64,000 nt of DNA from Streptomyces rubiginosohelvolus (GTDB lineage: Bacteria; Actinomycetota; Actinomycetes; Streptomycetales; Streptomycetaceae): assembly GCF_014649875.1 (NCBI RefSeq), contig NZ_BMTW01000018.1, forward strand, positions 62,001-126,000, given 5' to 3'. Shown in pieces: positions 1 to 9,409 of the stretch (position 1 is its first letter; each line of letters begins with the position of its first letter). Below the pieces are notes generated by a model. The model saw only the letters and a program-made list of their open reading frames with translations, did no database searches and was not told the origin of the DNA. A program made the translations under genes and the position numbers.

Positions 1-845
1 AGGGCCGCTGGCTCATCGGTACGGGCGTGGCCTCCGCGACGTACCCCGTCCTCGTCTCCCGGTCCACCGCGAGCGCCCACGCCGCCCCGGACGGCTCCCT
101 GACCATCCGGGTCAACGCCACCGACATCGGCACCGGGGCCCGCACCGTGCTGGCCCAGATCGCCGCCGACGCGCTCGGCGCCGACCCCGCGGCCGTCCAC
201 GTCGACATCGGCTCCACCGACCTGCCCACCGCCTCGCTGGCCGGCGGCTCCTCCGGCACCGCCTCCTGGGGCTGGGCCGTGCACAAGGCGGCCGCCGACC
301 TTGCCGCCCGCCTCGCCGGGCACACCGGGCCGCTCCCGGCCGAGGGGGTCACCACCACCGCCGACACCGAGCAGGAGACCGCCGAGGAGTCCCCGTACGC
401 CCGGCACGCCTTCGGCGCCCACTTCGCCGAGACGGCCGTCGACGCCGTCACCGGCGAGGTGCGCGTCCGCCGGCTCCTCGGCGTGTACGCCGCCGGGCGG
501 ATCCTGAACGCCCGCACCGCCCGCTCCCAGTTCACCGGCGGCATGGTGATGGGCATCGGCATGGCCCTCACCGAGGGCTGCGGCATCGACCCGGTCTTCG
601 GCGACTTCACCGCCAAGGACCTCGCCTCCTACCACGTGCCCGTCTGCGCCGACACCGCCGACATCCAGGCCCACTGGATCGAGGAGGACGACCGCCACCT
701 GAACCCCATGGGCAGCAAGGGCATCGGCGAGATCGGCATCGTCGGCACCGCCGCCGCCATCGGCAACGCGGTCCGTCACGCCACCGGCGCCCGGCTGCGC
801 GAACTGCCCCTCACCCCGGACACCCTGCTGCCCTACCTGCTGTGA
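1..845 (+). CDS. Xanthine dehydrogenase-type molybdopterin-binding subunit, C-terminal part
   Basis: The gene is cut by the left edge; the reading frame is open from base 3 and ends at the TGA at 843-845. The sequence (GRWLIGTGVA near the edge, later NATDIGTGARTVLAQIAADALG and GSKGIGEIGIVG close to the C-terminus) is that of the large molybdenum cofactor-binding subunit of xanthine dehydrogenase/aldehyde oxidase enzymes, which hydroxylate purines or aldehydes in the cytoplasm. The Gly-Ile-Gly-Glu stretch near the end corresponds to the conserved glutamate region of this family. FAD and FeS subunits would lie upstream, outside the window. Substrate cannot be told. Confidence 0.85.
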   Translation, partial: GRWLIGTGVASATYPVLVSRSTASAHAAPDGSLTIRVNATDIGTGARTVLAQIAADALGADPAAVHVDIGSTDLPTASLAGGSSGTASWGWAVHKAAADLAARLAGHTGPLPAEGVTTTADTEQETAEESPYARHAFGAHFAETAVDAVTGEVRVRRLLGVYAAGRILNARTARSQFTGGMVMGIGMALTEGCGIDPVFGDFTAKDLASYHVPVCADTADIQAHWIEEDDRHLNPMGSKGIGEIGIVGTAAAIGNAVRHATGARLRELPLTPDTLLPYLL

Positions 846-1027
846 CCGGGCACCGCCCCCACCAGCACGGACGGCCCAGCTGTTGCGCGTCCGGCGTACC
901 GGCCTCACCCTGAGGAGTGACCCAGAAGTGATAGGTGCTCACGCTTTGTGTTCGGGGGTCGTTCGTACGACGGGGTGAAGTACGACGGGGTTGAAGCACG
1001 TGGGCCTCGTGGTGAGGAGCCTCGACG

Positions 1028-1486
1028 ATGACCGTTCCACTCGACCGGCACTACTCGGTCGAACTGCAGGTGTCGGCAGAGCGCGTTTCCCAGCTGCGGC
1101 GGATCGTCGCCGCACACCTCCGTCACTGGAGTCTCGATCTGCACGTCCGGCCGGTGTGCCGGGCCCTGGACGAACTCCTGACGAACGTCCACCGGCATGT
1201 CGGCGACGGCAACACCTGCGTCCTCGAACTCCGCTGGACCGGACGGCACGTGACCGTGTCCGTCGCCGACAACAGCGCCCGGATGCCCCGGCTCCTGCCG
1301 GCCGGCGGCGGGCTGAGCCGGGTCATGGCCCTCAGCGACAGCTGGGGCACCTGCCGGACCACGGACGGCAAAGTGGTCTGGTTCACCCGCTACGCCGAGG
1401 CGCCGAAGGCCGCGGGACTGCTCCCGTACGCCCCGCTGCCCGGCGTCCGCACCGCCCGCGCCGTCCCGGTGGCGGTGCTCGTGTAA
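1028..1486 (+). CDS. ATP-binding protein, anti-sigma/HATPase_c_2-like
   Basis: A 152-residue protein with a GHKL-type ATPase core: the N-box helix is ALDELLTNVHRHV (about residues 45-57, with the Glu and Asn that bind Mg-ATP), followed by VSVADNS (G1-like, about residues 77-83). Proteins of this size and type are abundant in Streptomyces as RsbW/SpoIIAB-like kinases that control sigma factors or anti-anti-sigma factors. The ATG at 1028 follows a GAGGAG sequence. No sigma factor or antagonist lies next to it, so its partner is unknown. The glycine-rich G2 box is short, and kinase activity is not certain. Confidence 0.75.
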   Translation: MTVPLDRHYSVELQVSAERVSQLRRIVAAHLRHWSLDLHVRPVCRALDELLTNVHRHVGDGNTCVLELRWTGRHVTVSVADNSARMPRLLPAGGGLSRVMALSDSWGTCRTTDGKVVWFTRYAEAPKAAGLLPYAPLPGVRTARAVPVAVLV

Positions 1487-1511
1487 CCGCCCCGAGCAGG
1501 CGGCCCGCACA

Positions 1512-1562
1512 CCGGCCGACGCGGATCGTGTCCCCTGGGCACGCATGATCCGCGTCGGCCGG
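1512..1562 (+). terminator. Inverted repeat, probable transcription terminator
   Basis: Perfect 16-bp arms (1512-1527 and 1547-1562, CCGGCCGACGCGGATC and its complement) are separated by 19 nt. The repeat lies 25 nt after the stop of the ATPase gene and ahead of the aldehyde dehydrogenase gene. It has no T-tract, as is usual in actinomycetes. Confidence 0.6.
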
Positions 1563-1648
1563 GTACGTGCGGGGGAGGGGGAGAGCCGCGTTGCGCGGAC
1601 CGGTGCGGCGCGGCACGGTCGGACTACCGATGCAAGGAGGCCACTGCC

Positions 1649-3061
1649 ATGCCCATCGCGACGGTCAACCCCGCGAACGGCGAACTGATCAGGTCATTCG
1701 ACGCCCTCGGCGAGGAGGAGACCGAACGCCGGATCACCGCCGCCGCGGAGACCTTCCGCCAGTACCGCACCACCCCCTTCGAGCAGCGCGCGGCCTGGCT
1801 GAACCGGGCCGCCGACCTCCTCGACGAGGACCGCGACACCATCGCCCGCACGATGTCCCTGGAGATGGGCAAGCCCATCACCGCGGCCCGCGCGGAGGCG
1901 GCCAAGTGCGCGAAGGCGATGCGCTGGTACGCCCACCGTGCCGAGGGCCTGCTCGCCGACGAGCACCCGGACCCGGCCGACGTGACGGACTCCGGCGCCT
2001 CCCGCGCGCTGGTCCGCTACCGTCCGCTCGGCGTGGTCCTCGCCGTGATGCCGTGGAACTTCCCGCTCTGGCAGGTGGTGCGCTTCGCCGCACCCGCCCT
2101 GATGGCGGGCAACGTCGGGCTCCTCAAGCACGCGTCGAACGTCCCGCAGACCGCCCTCTACCTGGAGGACCTCTTCCACCGGGCCGGATTCCCGGCGGGC
2201 TGCTTCCGCACGCTGCTGATCGGCTCGGGTGCCGTCGAGGCCGTCCTGCGTGACCCGCGTGTCGTCGCCGCCACGCTCACCGGCAGCGAACCGGCCGGGC
2301 GCGCCGTCGCCGCCACCGCCGGTGACGAGGTCAAGAAGACCGTGCTGGAACTCGGCGGCAGCGACCCCTATCTCGTCCTGCCCTCGGCGGACGTGGAGAA
2401 GGCCGCCGCCACCGCCGTCACCGCACGCGTCCAGAACAACGGCCAGTCCTGCATCGCCGCCAAGCGCTTCATCGTCCACACCGACGTGTATGACGCGTTC
2501 GCCGAACGCTTCACCGCGGGCATGCGCGCCCTGACCGTCGGCGACCCACTGGAGGAGGCCACCGACATCGGGCCGCTCTCCACCGAACAGGGCCGCACCG
2601 ACCTGGAGGAGCTCGTCGACGACGCCGTCGGGCGCGGGGCCGAGGCACTGTGCGGCGGACGCCGCCCCGACAAGCTCGGCGGCGGCCTGGAGAACGGCTG
2701 GTTCTACGAGCCCACCGTTCTCGCCGGCATCACCACGGCCATGCGCATCCACCGTGAGGAGACCTTCGGCCCGGTCGCCACCCTCTACCGGGTCGCCGAC
2801 CTCGACGAGGCGATCCACCTGGCCAACGACACCCCCTTCGGCCTCAGTTCCAACGTCTGGACCCGCGACCAGGGCGAACAGGAGCGGTGCGCCCGCGATC
2901 TGGAGGCCGGCGGCGTCTTCTTCAACGGGATGACCGCCTCGCACCCCGCCCTCCCCTTCGGCGGCATCAAGCGCTCCGGTTACGGCCGTGAGCTGGCCGG
3001 ACACGGCATCCGCGAGTTCTGCAACGCCACCACGCTCTGGTACGGCCCCGAGGCCTCCTGA
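1649..3061 (+). CDS. NAD(P)-dependent aldehyde dehydrogenase, succinate-semialdehyde dehydrogenase-like
   Basis: A 470-residue cytoplasmic aldehyde dehydrogenase. It contains the family landmarks: the PWNFPLW cofactor-binding loop (about residue 135), the catalytic glutamate in LELGGSDPYLV (about 237-247), the catalytic cysteine in NNGQSCIAAKRF (about 265-277) and the C-terminal PFGGIKRSGYGRELA. Length and motif wording are those of GabD/SSADH-type enzymes that oxidise succinic semialdehyde to succinate, but close relatives take other aldehydes. The ATG follows AAGGAGG with good spacing. It appears to be a single-gene unit. Confidence 0.85.
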   Translation: MPIATVNPANGELIRSFDALGEEETERRITAAAETFRQYRTTPFEQRAAWLNRAADLLDEDRDTIARTMSLEMGKPITAARAEAAKCAKAMRWYAHRAEGLLADEHPDPADVTDSGASRALVRYRPLGVVLAVMPWNFPLWQVVRFAAPALMAGNVGLLKHASNVPQTALYLEDLFHRAGFPAGCFRTLLIGSGAVEAVLRDPRVVAATLTGSEPAGRAVAATAGDEVKKTVLELGGSDPYLVLPSADVEKAAATAVTARVQNNGQSCIAAKRFIVHTDVYDAFAERFTAGMRALTVGDPLEEATDIGPLSTEQGRTDLEELVDDAVGRGAEALCGGRRPDKLGGGLENGWFYEPTVLAGITTAMRIHREETFGPVATLYRVADLDEAIHLANDTPFGLSSNVWTRDQGEQERCARDLEAGGVFFNGMTASHPALPFGGIKRSGYGRELAGHGIREFCNATTLWYGPEAS

Positions 3062-3147
3062 CAACCGGCCGAGCCGGGCCCCGTACGCCCGGCAGGGGCG
3101 ATGCGCGATCATGGACGGCGACCCTGCCCTGCCGGAGGAAGGCTGCC

Positions 3148-4107
3148 ATGAAGCTGCGCTGCGCCGTCATCGAGGACTTCCAGTCCGTGGCCACCACCGT
3201 CGTCGACTGGTCGTCCGTCACCGACGACGTGGAGATCGTGACGTTCACCGAGCACCTCGCGACGGTGGACGAGGCGGCATCCGCCCTCGACGGCTTCGAT
3301 ATCGTGGTCACCCTGCGCGAGCGGGTGCCCTTCCCCGCCGAGCTGTTCGACCGGCTGCACCGGCTGCGGCTCCTCGTCGCCTCCGGTATGCGCAACTCCG
3401 TCATCGACTTCGACGCCGCGCGGCGGCACGGTGTCGAGGTCTGCGGCACCGCCAGCTCCTCCACCCCGCCCGTCGAGCTGACCTGGGCTCTGCTGCTGGG
3501 CCTGGCGCGCGGGATCGTCCCCGAGGCCGAGGCCCTGCGCACGGGCGGGCCCTGGCAGTCGACCCTCGGGGCCGATCTGCACGGGCGGAGGCTCGGGCTG
3601 CTGGGGCTCGGGAAGATCGGCGCCCGGGTGGCGCAGGTGGGCCTGGCCTTCGGCATGGACGTGGTGGCCTGGAGCCGGAACCTCACGAAGGAACGTACCG
3701 ACGAGGTCGGGGTGGGTCTCGCCGCGTCCAAGGAGGACCTGCTGGACTCCAGCGACTTCGTCTCCGTCCACCTGGCGCTCGGCGAGCGGACCCGGGGGCT
3801 GATCGGCGCGGCCGAACTCGCCCGGATGCGCCCGACCGCGTACCTGATCAACACCTCCAGGGCGGCCATCGTCGACACGGACGCCCTGCTCGCGGCCCTG
3901 AAGGCGGGCGCCATCGCGGGGGCCGCGACCGATGTGTTCGACGTCGAGCCGCTGCCTGCCGGCGACCCGGTGCGGACGGCCCCGCGGCTGCTGGCCACCC
4001 CGCACCTGGGCTATGTGTCACGCGCCAACTACGAGACGTACTACGGCCAGGCGGTCGAGAACATCAGGGCGTTCCTCGACGGGCAGCCGATCCGCCGCCT
4101 GGGCTGA
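3148..4107 (+). CDS. D-2-hydroxyacid dehydrogenase family protein
   Basis: A 319-residue protein of the D-isomer-specific 2-hydroxyacid dehydrogenase family, which reduces 2-keto acids with NAD(P)H. The dinucleotide-binding segment GLLGLGKIGARVAQ is at about residues 150-163. LINTSRAAIVDTDALLAAL (about 231-249) carries the substrate Arg, and the HLGY near the C-terminus (about 290) carries the catalytic His. The start is set by GGAGGAAGGCTGCC just before the ATG. Substrate is not predictable. The next gene is convergent. Confidence 0.85.
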   Translation: MKLRCAVIEDFQSVATTVVDWSSVTDDVEIVTFTEHLATVDEAASALDGFDIVVTLRERVPFPAELFDRLHRLRLLVASGMRNSVIDFDAARRHGVEVCGTASSSTPPVELTWALLLGLARGIVPEAEALRTGGPWQSTLGADLHGRRLGLLGLGKIGARVAQVGLAFGMDVVAWSRNLTKERTDEVGVGLAASKEDLLDSSDFVSVHLALGERTRGLIGAAELARMRPTAYLINTSRAAIVDTDALLAALKAGAIAGAATDVFDVEPLPAGDPVRTAPRLLATPHLGYVSRANYETYYGQAVENIRAFLDGQPIRRLG

Positions 4108-4135
4108 CGGCGGAGCGGCCTCTCCTGAAGGCTGT

Positions 4136-5251
4136 TCAGTAGCGCAGGGCCGCCGCGATCCGGCCGTGCTCCGCCAGCGAGTCGTCCTCCACGAAGACGA
4201 CGTCGGCGCCGCTGTCCAGCGCCGCTTCGACCAGTTCGTCGACGATGTCCTCGCGGACCGCGCCGTCCGCGCTCTGCGCCGTCCCCTCGGGCACCGGCTC
4301 CAGATGCTCGTCGGCCACCCGAACGGTCGCCTGGAAGTGTTCCTCCACCACGACCAGACCCGCCCGACCCTCCCGGACGGCGGCCCACACCTCGTCGAGC
4401 CCGCCGGCGAAGGTGTGGGCGCTGCGGGCGTTGTCCAGCCGGGTCTCCACCTCGGCCGCCGCCTGATGCGCCCCCGCCTCCAGGGCGGGCCGCAGCTCGC
4501 GGAGGACCTCGGCGGTCGGCAGGTCGGCCGGCGCCCCTTTGGTGACCCGGGCGATCGCGGACCGCGAGCTCTCGCCGACCTCGTCCAGCAGGGCGAGAGC
4601 GGGGGCCAGGCCCATCAGATACAGCGGACGCGGATCGTCGGCGAGCACCGCCCGCAGCTTCTCGTCGACGTCGCGGAAGAAGTTCCGGGTCTCCTCGTCG
4701 GTGAACGTGCTCGGGGTGTCCCCGATCCGCTCTTCGCGCTGCGGGTTCGGCGGCTCCTTCGGAGCGGTCAGCGGGAAGCCGTCGGTCTTCTCCTGACGGA
4801 TGGCGTCGCCGGTCCCGATCCACAGCGTGGCGTGGTCGGCGGCGACGGTCAGCGCCCGGAACGGCCGCGTCTGCGCCTTGGCCGCGACGAGGTTGCGGGT
4901 GAGGAAGGTGTCGCTGAGCACCACCCGTTCGGGTGCGGTACGCGGAAGCCGCCAGATCCGGTACTCGTCGGTGGTGACCAGGAGCACCAGGGAGTCCAGC
5001 GCCCCGCGCGGGTCCACCTCGCCCGCCGCCCGCTCCAACTGGGCCCGCAGAGCGGCCGCGACCTCACGGCTGACCTCCGGGTCGGCGTCCAGCCGGTGCC
5101 CGGCCTCCGCCACCAGGTTCCGCAGCCGGACCGGGTCCTGGGCGTTGTCCGGGGCCTTGCGGTGGGTCGGCATGGTCAGGGACAGCGCCGGATAGGGCCG
5201 GGTCGCCCGCAGCTCCCGCAACAGGTCGGCGGTCAGGGCGTCCGTATCCAT
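4136..5251 (-). CDS. baeRF-family (archaeo-eukaryotic release factor-like) protein
   Basis: About 371 residues, soluble, starting MDTDALTADLLRELRATRPYP. The overall pattern (N-terminal SLTMPTHR, middle ATLWIGTGDAIRQEKTDGFPL, and a C-terminal VDELVEAALDSGADVVFVED region that resembles the L7Ae-like domain of eRF1) fits the bacterial baeRF group. This group is proposed, but not generally shown, to act on stalled ribosomes or nucleic acid. The ATG at 5251 is preferred to an upstream in-frame codon because GGGAGGGAA precedes it. It is transcribed divergently from the DUF1269 gene. Confidence 0.65.
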   Translation of the reverse strand: MDTDALTADLLRELRATRPYPALSLTMPTHRKAPDNAQDPVRLRNLVAEAGHRLDADPEVSREVAAALRAQLERAAGEVDPRGALDSLVLLVTTDEYRIWRLPRTAPERVVLSDTFLTRNLVAAKAQTRPFRALTVAADHATLWIGTGDAIRQEKTDGFPLTAPKEPPNPQREERIGDTPSTFTDEETRNFFRDVDEKLRAVLADDPRPLYLMGLAPALALLDEVGESSRSAIARVTKGAPADLPTAEVLRELRPALEAGAHQAAAEVETRLDNARSAHTFAGGLDEVWAAVREGRAGLVVVEEHFQATVRVADEHLEPVPEGTAQSADGAVREDIVDELVEAALDSGADVVFVEDDSLAEHGRIAAALRY

Positions 5252-5368
5252 CGTTCCCTCCCAGGGCTCGGCCCGCTCCCGTATGAAGCGGATGCTTCGA
5301 CGAGTCAATTCATACCTTTTGATCCTAATATGGGCGAGTTGTTGCTCGGGAGTTCAGGAGGGTGCGCG

Positions 5369-5863
5369 ATGTCCACGCTCACGGTGTGGAAGTTCCGGAC
5401 GGCCGACGGCGCGGAGAACGTGGAGGAGGCCCTGAAATCCCTTCAGAAGGAAGGGCTGATCAAGATCCTCGACGCGGCCGTGGTCAGCTGGCCCGCCGAC
5501 CGGGCCAAGCCGCGCACCAGACAGCTGCTGAACCTCGTCGGCGCCGGAGCCCTCAGCGGCACCTTCTGGGGCATGCTCTTCGGGCTGATCTTCCTCATGC
5601 CGCTGCTGGGCGCGGCCATCGGGGCGGCCGCCGGGGCGCTCGGCGGGAAGCTCGCGGACGTCGGCATCGACGACGACTTCATCGCCGAGGTCAAGGAGAA
5701 GGTGACGCCCGGAACCTCGGCGCTCTTCCTGCTGACCATGAACGAGGTGCCCGACCGCATCGGCGCACAGCTGCCCGGCGACGGCGCCGAACTCCTCCAC
5801 AGCAATCTCGACACCGAGCGCGAGGCGAAACTCCGCGACATCTTCGGCGACAACACGGCCTGA
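5369..5863 (+). CDS. DUF1269-type membrane protein
   Basis: A 164-residue protein. It opens with MSTLTVWKFRTADGAENVEEALKS, has a hydrophobic glycine/alanine-rich helical hairpin in the middle (about residues 56-90), and ends with a soluble alpha/beta part (VTPGTSALFLLTM). This matches small DUF1269 membrane proteins, whose role is unknown. The ATG at 5369 follows AGGAGGGTGCGCG. The same frame is open far upstream only because of high GC. Confidence 0.7.
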   Translation: MSTLTVWKFRTADGAENVEEALKSLQKEGLIKILDAAVVSWPADRAKPRTRQLLNLVGAGALSGTFWGMLFGLIFLMPLLGAAIGAAAGALGGKLADVGIDDDFIAEVKEKVTPGTSALFLLTMNEVPDRIGAQLPGDGAELLHSNLDTEREAKLRDIFGDNTA

Positions 5864-5903
5864 CCACCGCACACACCCCCACTCCTGGATTGGACGACCG
5901 TCC

Positions 5904-6458
5904 GTGAATGCGAACCTCCCCGCGCGCCGGGCCCGCGCCGCGCGCGCCCTGGCCCCCGTCGCGGTCGTGGCCCTGCTGCTCGTCGGTACGGCGGCCTGCG
6001 ACTCCGACACCACCAGTGAAGGCACCGACCAGGGCGTCCACACCCTGACGCCCGAGCCGGAGGAGTCGCCGTCCGAGTCCCCGAGCCCGCGCACCCAGGA
6101 GAGCTTCGCCGCCTCGGTGTCCGCCGAGTCCGAACGCGTACGGCAGGAGGCGGCGAAGCGCCTCGACGAGGTGGAGGGCCGGGGCAACGCCGTCGCCGAC
6201 GTCTCGGTCACCGGGCTGCCGCTCAGCGGGTCCGAGGAGGTCCGCAGCGCGCGCGTCCGGGTCACCAACCCCACCGACGAGGCCGCGTTCTACGCCGTGA
6301 AGGTGGAGTTCGTCGACGCCGAGGACAAGGTCCTGGACACCGTCGTCGTCGGCGTCGAGGACGCGCCGCCGGACCGCACGGTCGACGCCCAGGCCAACAG
6401 CCGCAAGGCCGCCGGGGTGAAGACCTTCCCCCGGGTCGCCCAGGCCGAGCGCGGCTGA
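5904..6458 (+). CDS. Predicted lipoprotein, FxLYD-like C-terminal domain
   Basis: A 184-residue exported protein. An Arg-rich N-terminus and hydrophobic core lead to the lipobox LLVGTAAC, so the mature protein should begin at Cys33 and be anchored to the outer face of the membrane. A Pro/Glu/Ser-rich linker follows, then a beta-sandwich-like domain with VRVTNPTDEAAFYAVKVEFVD, typical of FxLYD-type domains in actinobacterial envelope proteins. The start is GTG with a weak ribosome site. Function is unknown. Confidence 0.65.
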   Translation: MNANLPARRARAARALAPVAVVALLLVGTAACDSDTTSEGTDQGVHTLTPEPEESPSESPSPRTQESFAASVSAESERVRQEAAKRLDEVEGRGNAVADVSVTGLPLSGSEEVRSARVRVTNPTDEAAFYAVKVEFVDAEDKVLDTVVVGVEDAPPDRTVDAQANSRKAAGVKTFPRVAQAERG

Positions 6459-6470
6459 GAGGGCGCGGTC

Positions 6471-7814
6471 ATGAGCGCAGCCGACGCGGTGACCGACTCG
6501 CTGGAGAACCTGCGCGCCCGGTTCATCGGCGTACGGGACGGGAAGCCGGCCGACTACATCCCCCAGCTGGCCCTGGCCGACCCGGACGCCTTCGGGCTCG
6601 CGCTGGTCAGCATGGACGGACACCGCTACAGCGCGGGCGAGGCCGACATCCCCTTCACCCTCCAGTCCGTCTCGAAACCGTTCATCTACGCCCTCGCGCT
6701 CTCCGTGCTCGGCCTCGACGAGGTGAGCCGCTGGGTGGGCGCCGAGCCGAGCGGCGAGGCGTTCAACGCCATCAGCCTCGAACCCGACACAGGCCGGCCC
6801 GCCAACGCCATGGTCAACGCCGGCGCGATCGTCACCACCGCCCTGATCCCCGACACCCCCGAAGAGCCCGCCTTCGACCGGATCCTGCGCTGCCTCGGCC
6901 GGTTCGCCGGACGTGAACTGGACGTCGACGAAGAGGTGTTCAGCTCCGAATCGGTGACCGGGGACCGCAACCGGGCGCTGGCCTATCTGATCCGCTCCAC
7001 CGGCACCATGCCCGTCGACCCGGTCCTAGCCGTCGACCGCTACTTCCGCCAGTGCGCGATCCGCGTCACCGCTGTCGACCTCGCCACGATGGCCGCGACG
7101 CTCGCCTACGGCGGGGTGAACCCGGTCACCGGCGAGGAGGTCGTCTCCGCCGAGGTCGCCGCCCGGGCCCTCGCCGTCATGGCGACCTGCGGCATGTACG
7201 ACGGCTCCGGCGACTGGCTCCTGCGCGTCGGGCTGCCCGCCAAGAGCGGGGTGTCCGGCGGCCTCATCGCGGTGGGCCCGGCCCGCTTCGGGGTCGCGAC
7301 GTACAGCCCGCCGCTGGACGCCACCGGCGGTTCGGTGCGCGGCCACGCCGCGCTGGAGACGATGTCGCAGCGCTACGGGCTCCACCTCATGCTCAACCCC
7401 GCGCTGCCGGGGTCCACCGTCACCCTCGTCACGACCGCGGACGACCTGCCGTCGGCGCCCTCCGCCGAGCACGAACGGGTCCTCCACGAACAGGTCGGCG
7501 TCGTCGTCGCCCAGGGGTCCATCGACTTCACGGCCGCCGAACGCGTGCTGTACGCCCTGGACGAGTCGGGGCCGAACGGCGGGTCCGTGGTGCTCGACCT
7601 GCACGACGTCACCGCCGTCGACCCCGTGGCCCTGGCCATGCTGCACACCGGCCTCGCGCGGCTCCTGTCCGACGGGCGGCGCGCGGCCGTCGTCGACCCG
7701 CGAAATCTGCTGGGCCCGCCCGACGTCGTACGGAACGGGACCGGCCAGGACGTGCCGCGCTACGCCACCCGCGAGGCTGCCGTCGAAGGCTGCGCGCAGG
7801 CCCTGGCCGGGTAG
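6471..7814 (+). CDS. glsA: Glutaminase A fused to a STAS domain
   Basis: A 447-residue protein. Residues 1 to about 310 form a serine-dependent glutaminase, which converts glutamine to glutamate and ammonia. The catalytic Ser-x-x-Lys is seen in LQSVSKPFIYALAL (about residues 64-77), and NAMVNAGAIVTTALI is also conserved. Residues about 335-447 form a STAS-type domain (VVLDLHDVTAVDPVALAMLHTGL), as in the sulfate transporter/anti-anti-sigma family. This glutaminase-STAS fusion is known in actinobacteria. The STAS part may sense nucleotides or bind partners. The gene starts 12 nt after the lipoprotein gene. Confidence 0.88.
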   Translation: MSAADAVTDSLENLRARFIGVRDGKPADYIPQLALADPDAFGLALVSMDGHRYSAGEADIPFTLQSVSKPFIYALALSVLGLDEVSRWVGAEPSGEAFNAISLEPDTGRPANAMVNAGAIVTTALIPDTPEEPAFDRILRCLGRFAGRELDVDEEVFSSESVTGDRNRALAYLIRSTGTMPVDPVLAVDRYFRQCAIRVTAVDLATMAATLAYGGVNPVTGEEVVSAEVAARALAVMATCGMYDGSGDWLLRVGLPAKSGVSGGLIAVGPARFGVATYSPPLDATGGSVRGHAALETMSQRYGLHLMLNPALPGSTVTLVTTADDLPSAPSAEHERVLHEQVGVVVAQGSIDFTAAERVLYALDESGPNGGSVVLDLHDVTAVDPVALAMLHTGLARLLSDGRRAAVVDPRNLLGPPDVVRNGTGQDVPRYATREAAVEGCAQALAG

Positions 7815-7829
7815 GGCCGAGCCGGGGGG

Positions 7830-8648
7830 CTACCAGATGGCGCCGACCCACTCGGGGTGGTCGATGAACGGGTTCCGGTTGTGCTGGAACTGCTCGAATA
7901 TGACGTCGTTGCGGCGCTTCTCGAAGGTGTCCGGCGGGTCCTCCTGGCTCCACTGCTTGAGGACGGACAGCCTGCCCATCTTCGGCGCGGACCCGTTGTC
8001 CACCTGGTCGTTGGGTTCGAGGTCGGCGAAGGAGTCGTTGCCCTCGTACCGAACGGCCATGTAGAGGATCATGCGGGCGACGTCGCCCTTGACCTCGTCG
8101 CGCGGCTCGAAGGAGTCGCCGTCGGTGAAGTTCCCCGGGGCGTCGCCCAGTTCGCTGCCGCCGTTGTCGAAGTCCTTGTTGCCCCGGGTCGAGTTGACCT
8201 GGACGTCCTCGGGCCGCAGGTGGTGGACGTCGGTGCCCGGACCCGTCGACGTACCGAAGTCACCGTGCGACTTGGCCCAGACGTGCTCCCGGTTCCACTG
8301 GCCCGAGCCCCCGCCGTTGTCGTTCTTCGACTGGGAGCGCCCGGTGTACAGCAGGACGACGTTGGAGGAGTTGGCGGGGTCCTCGTCGGTCGCCTTGAGG
8401 GCGTCCCACACCTGGTCGTAGGAGAGCTTGGTCTGCTCGCTGATGATCGTGTGCAGGGCGGCCTTCAGCTCGGCGCCGGTCTTGCCGAGGGCGTCCTGGT
8501 AGTAGGTGTCGTCGAGGGCGGCGGCGGTGGCGGTGTACCGGCCGGGCGAGGAGTTCGCGGGGGCCGCGGCCGCGGTGCCGGCGAGCACGGTGGCGGCGGC
8601 CACGGCGACCAGCAGTGGACGCGCGTAGAACGAGTGACGACGGGACAT
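7830..8648 (-). CDS. Secreted endonuclease I family nuclease
   Basis: A 272-residue secreted protein. It has a Sec-type signal peptide (MSRRHSFYARPLLVAVAAAT, cleavage near AAAAPANS) and an endonuclease I catalytic domain with NREHVWAKSHG (about residues 119-129) and TDVHHLRPEDV (about 138-148), which give the beta-beta-alpha-metal site. GNKDFDNGG and the ARMILYMAVRYEG helix follow. Enzymes of this family degrade extracellular DNA without strong sequence preference, and in Streptomyces they may supply phosphate or act during programmed cell death. The gene is convergent with glsA. Confidence 0.88.
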   Translation of the reverse strand: MSRRHSFYARPLLVAVAAATVLAGTAAAAPANSSPGRYTATAAALDDTYYQDALGKTGAELKAALHTIISEQTKLSYDQVWDALKATDEDPANSSNVVLLYTGRSQSKNDNGGGSGQWNREHVWAKSHGDFGTSTGPGTDVHHLRPEDVQVNSTRGNKDFDNGGSELGDAPGNFTDGDSFEPRDEVKGDVARMILYMAVRYEGNDSFADLEPNDQVDNGSAPKMGRLSVLKQWSQEDPPDTFEKRRNDVIFEQFQHNRNPFIDHPEWVGAIW

Positions 8649-8857
8649 GTGGGGTGTCCTCTCCGGAACGCGGGCGTCGCGGCGGGGCCCTGGGTGAGGG
8701 TGCTCGCGCGGCGGCCGTTCGGTAGGTGGTCAGCCGGGAGCCTTCCACACGCACCGTGGCCCAGGTGTGAACACGCTGTACCTATCATGTGCAGGTCAAG
8801 GGTCGCCCTGTCGTCACCCCCCGCGGACGGCCCTCCACGAGGGGGTGTATTCGGGTG

Positions 8858-9409
8858 TTATCCGGCCGCCCAGTCACGCAGGGCCCGGACCGAGGCGAAG
8901 TCGGCCACGTTCCTGTCGAGGGGATCGTCGGTGTACTGGTGGATGCGCCAGTCCGCCTCGATACGGGGCTTGCCCGCGGAGACGTAGTCGGCGATCCACA
9001 GCCCGTCGCCCGCGTAGCTCGTGGTGTCGTGGTTGAGCCAGAACGAACGGTTGCAGTACAGCAGGACCCGGTGGCCGGGCCGCTCCTCCTTCACCGCGCG
9101 GATGAACCGGTCCTTGTCCGCGTTGCTCGCCCGCGTCCCGCCGCCGGTCTGTTCCCAGTCGACCGCGAGCAGATCACCCGCCTTCTCGGGGGTCTTGCTC
9201 AGGAAGTAGTCGACCTGGTCCGCCACGTTCCCCGGCCAGAGGAAGTGGTAGAAGCCGACGACGCACTCGGCGTCCCTGGCCCGCTTCACCTGCGCGTCCA
9301 GACGCGGATTGACGTAGGTACGGCCTTCGGTGGACTTGATGAGGACGAAGTCGAGACCGTCCGTGTCGTAGGAGGGCTGATAGGCGCTGACATCGACACC
9401 GTGGAGCAT
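8858..9409 (-). CDS. GH25-like glycoside hydrolase domain protein
   Basis: A 183-residue protein with the GH25 muramidase fold: MLHGVDVSAYQPSYD at the N-terminus (catalytic Asp region), FVLIKSTEG, VVGFYHFLWP and LLAVDWEQ (about residues 92-99, catalytic Asp-x-Glu). No signal peptide is visible from this ATG, and although the frame is open upstream, that stretch does not look like signal peptide. It could therefore act inside the cell, or be released by lysis or a non-classical route. The domain is shorter than most GH25 lysozymes (about 200 residues). Confidence 0.7.
   Translation of the reverse strand: MLHGVDVSAYQPSYDTDGLDFVLIKSTEGRTYVNPRLDAQVKRARDAECVVGFYHFLWPGNVADQVDYFLSKTPEKAGDLLAVDWEQTGGGTRASNADKDRFIRAVKEERPGHRVLLYCNRSFWLNHDTTSYAGDGLWIADYVSAGKPRIEADWRIHQYTDDPLDRNVADFASVRALRDWAAG

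Noticed and set aside
3932..5368. Long open frame leading into the DUF1269 gene
   Set aside because: It is antisense to the baeRF-like gene and shows high-GC shadow composition; the ATG at 5369 has a proper ribosome site.
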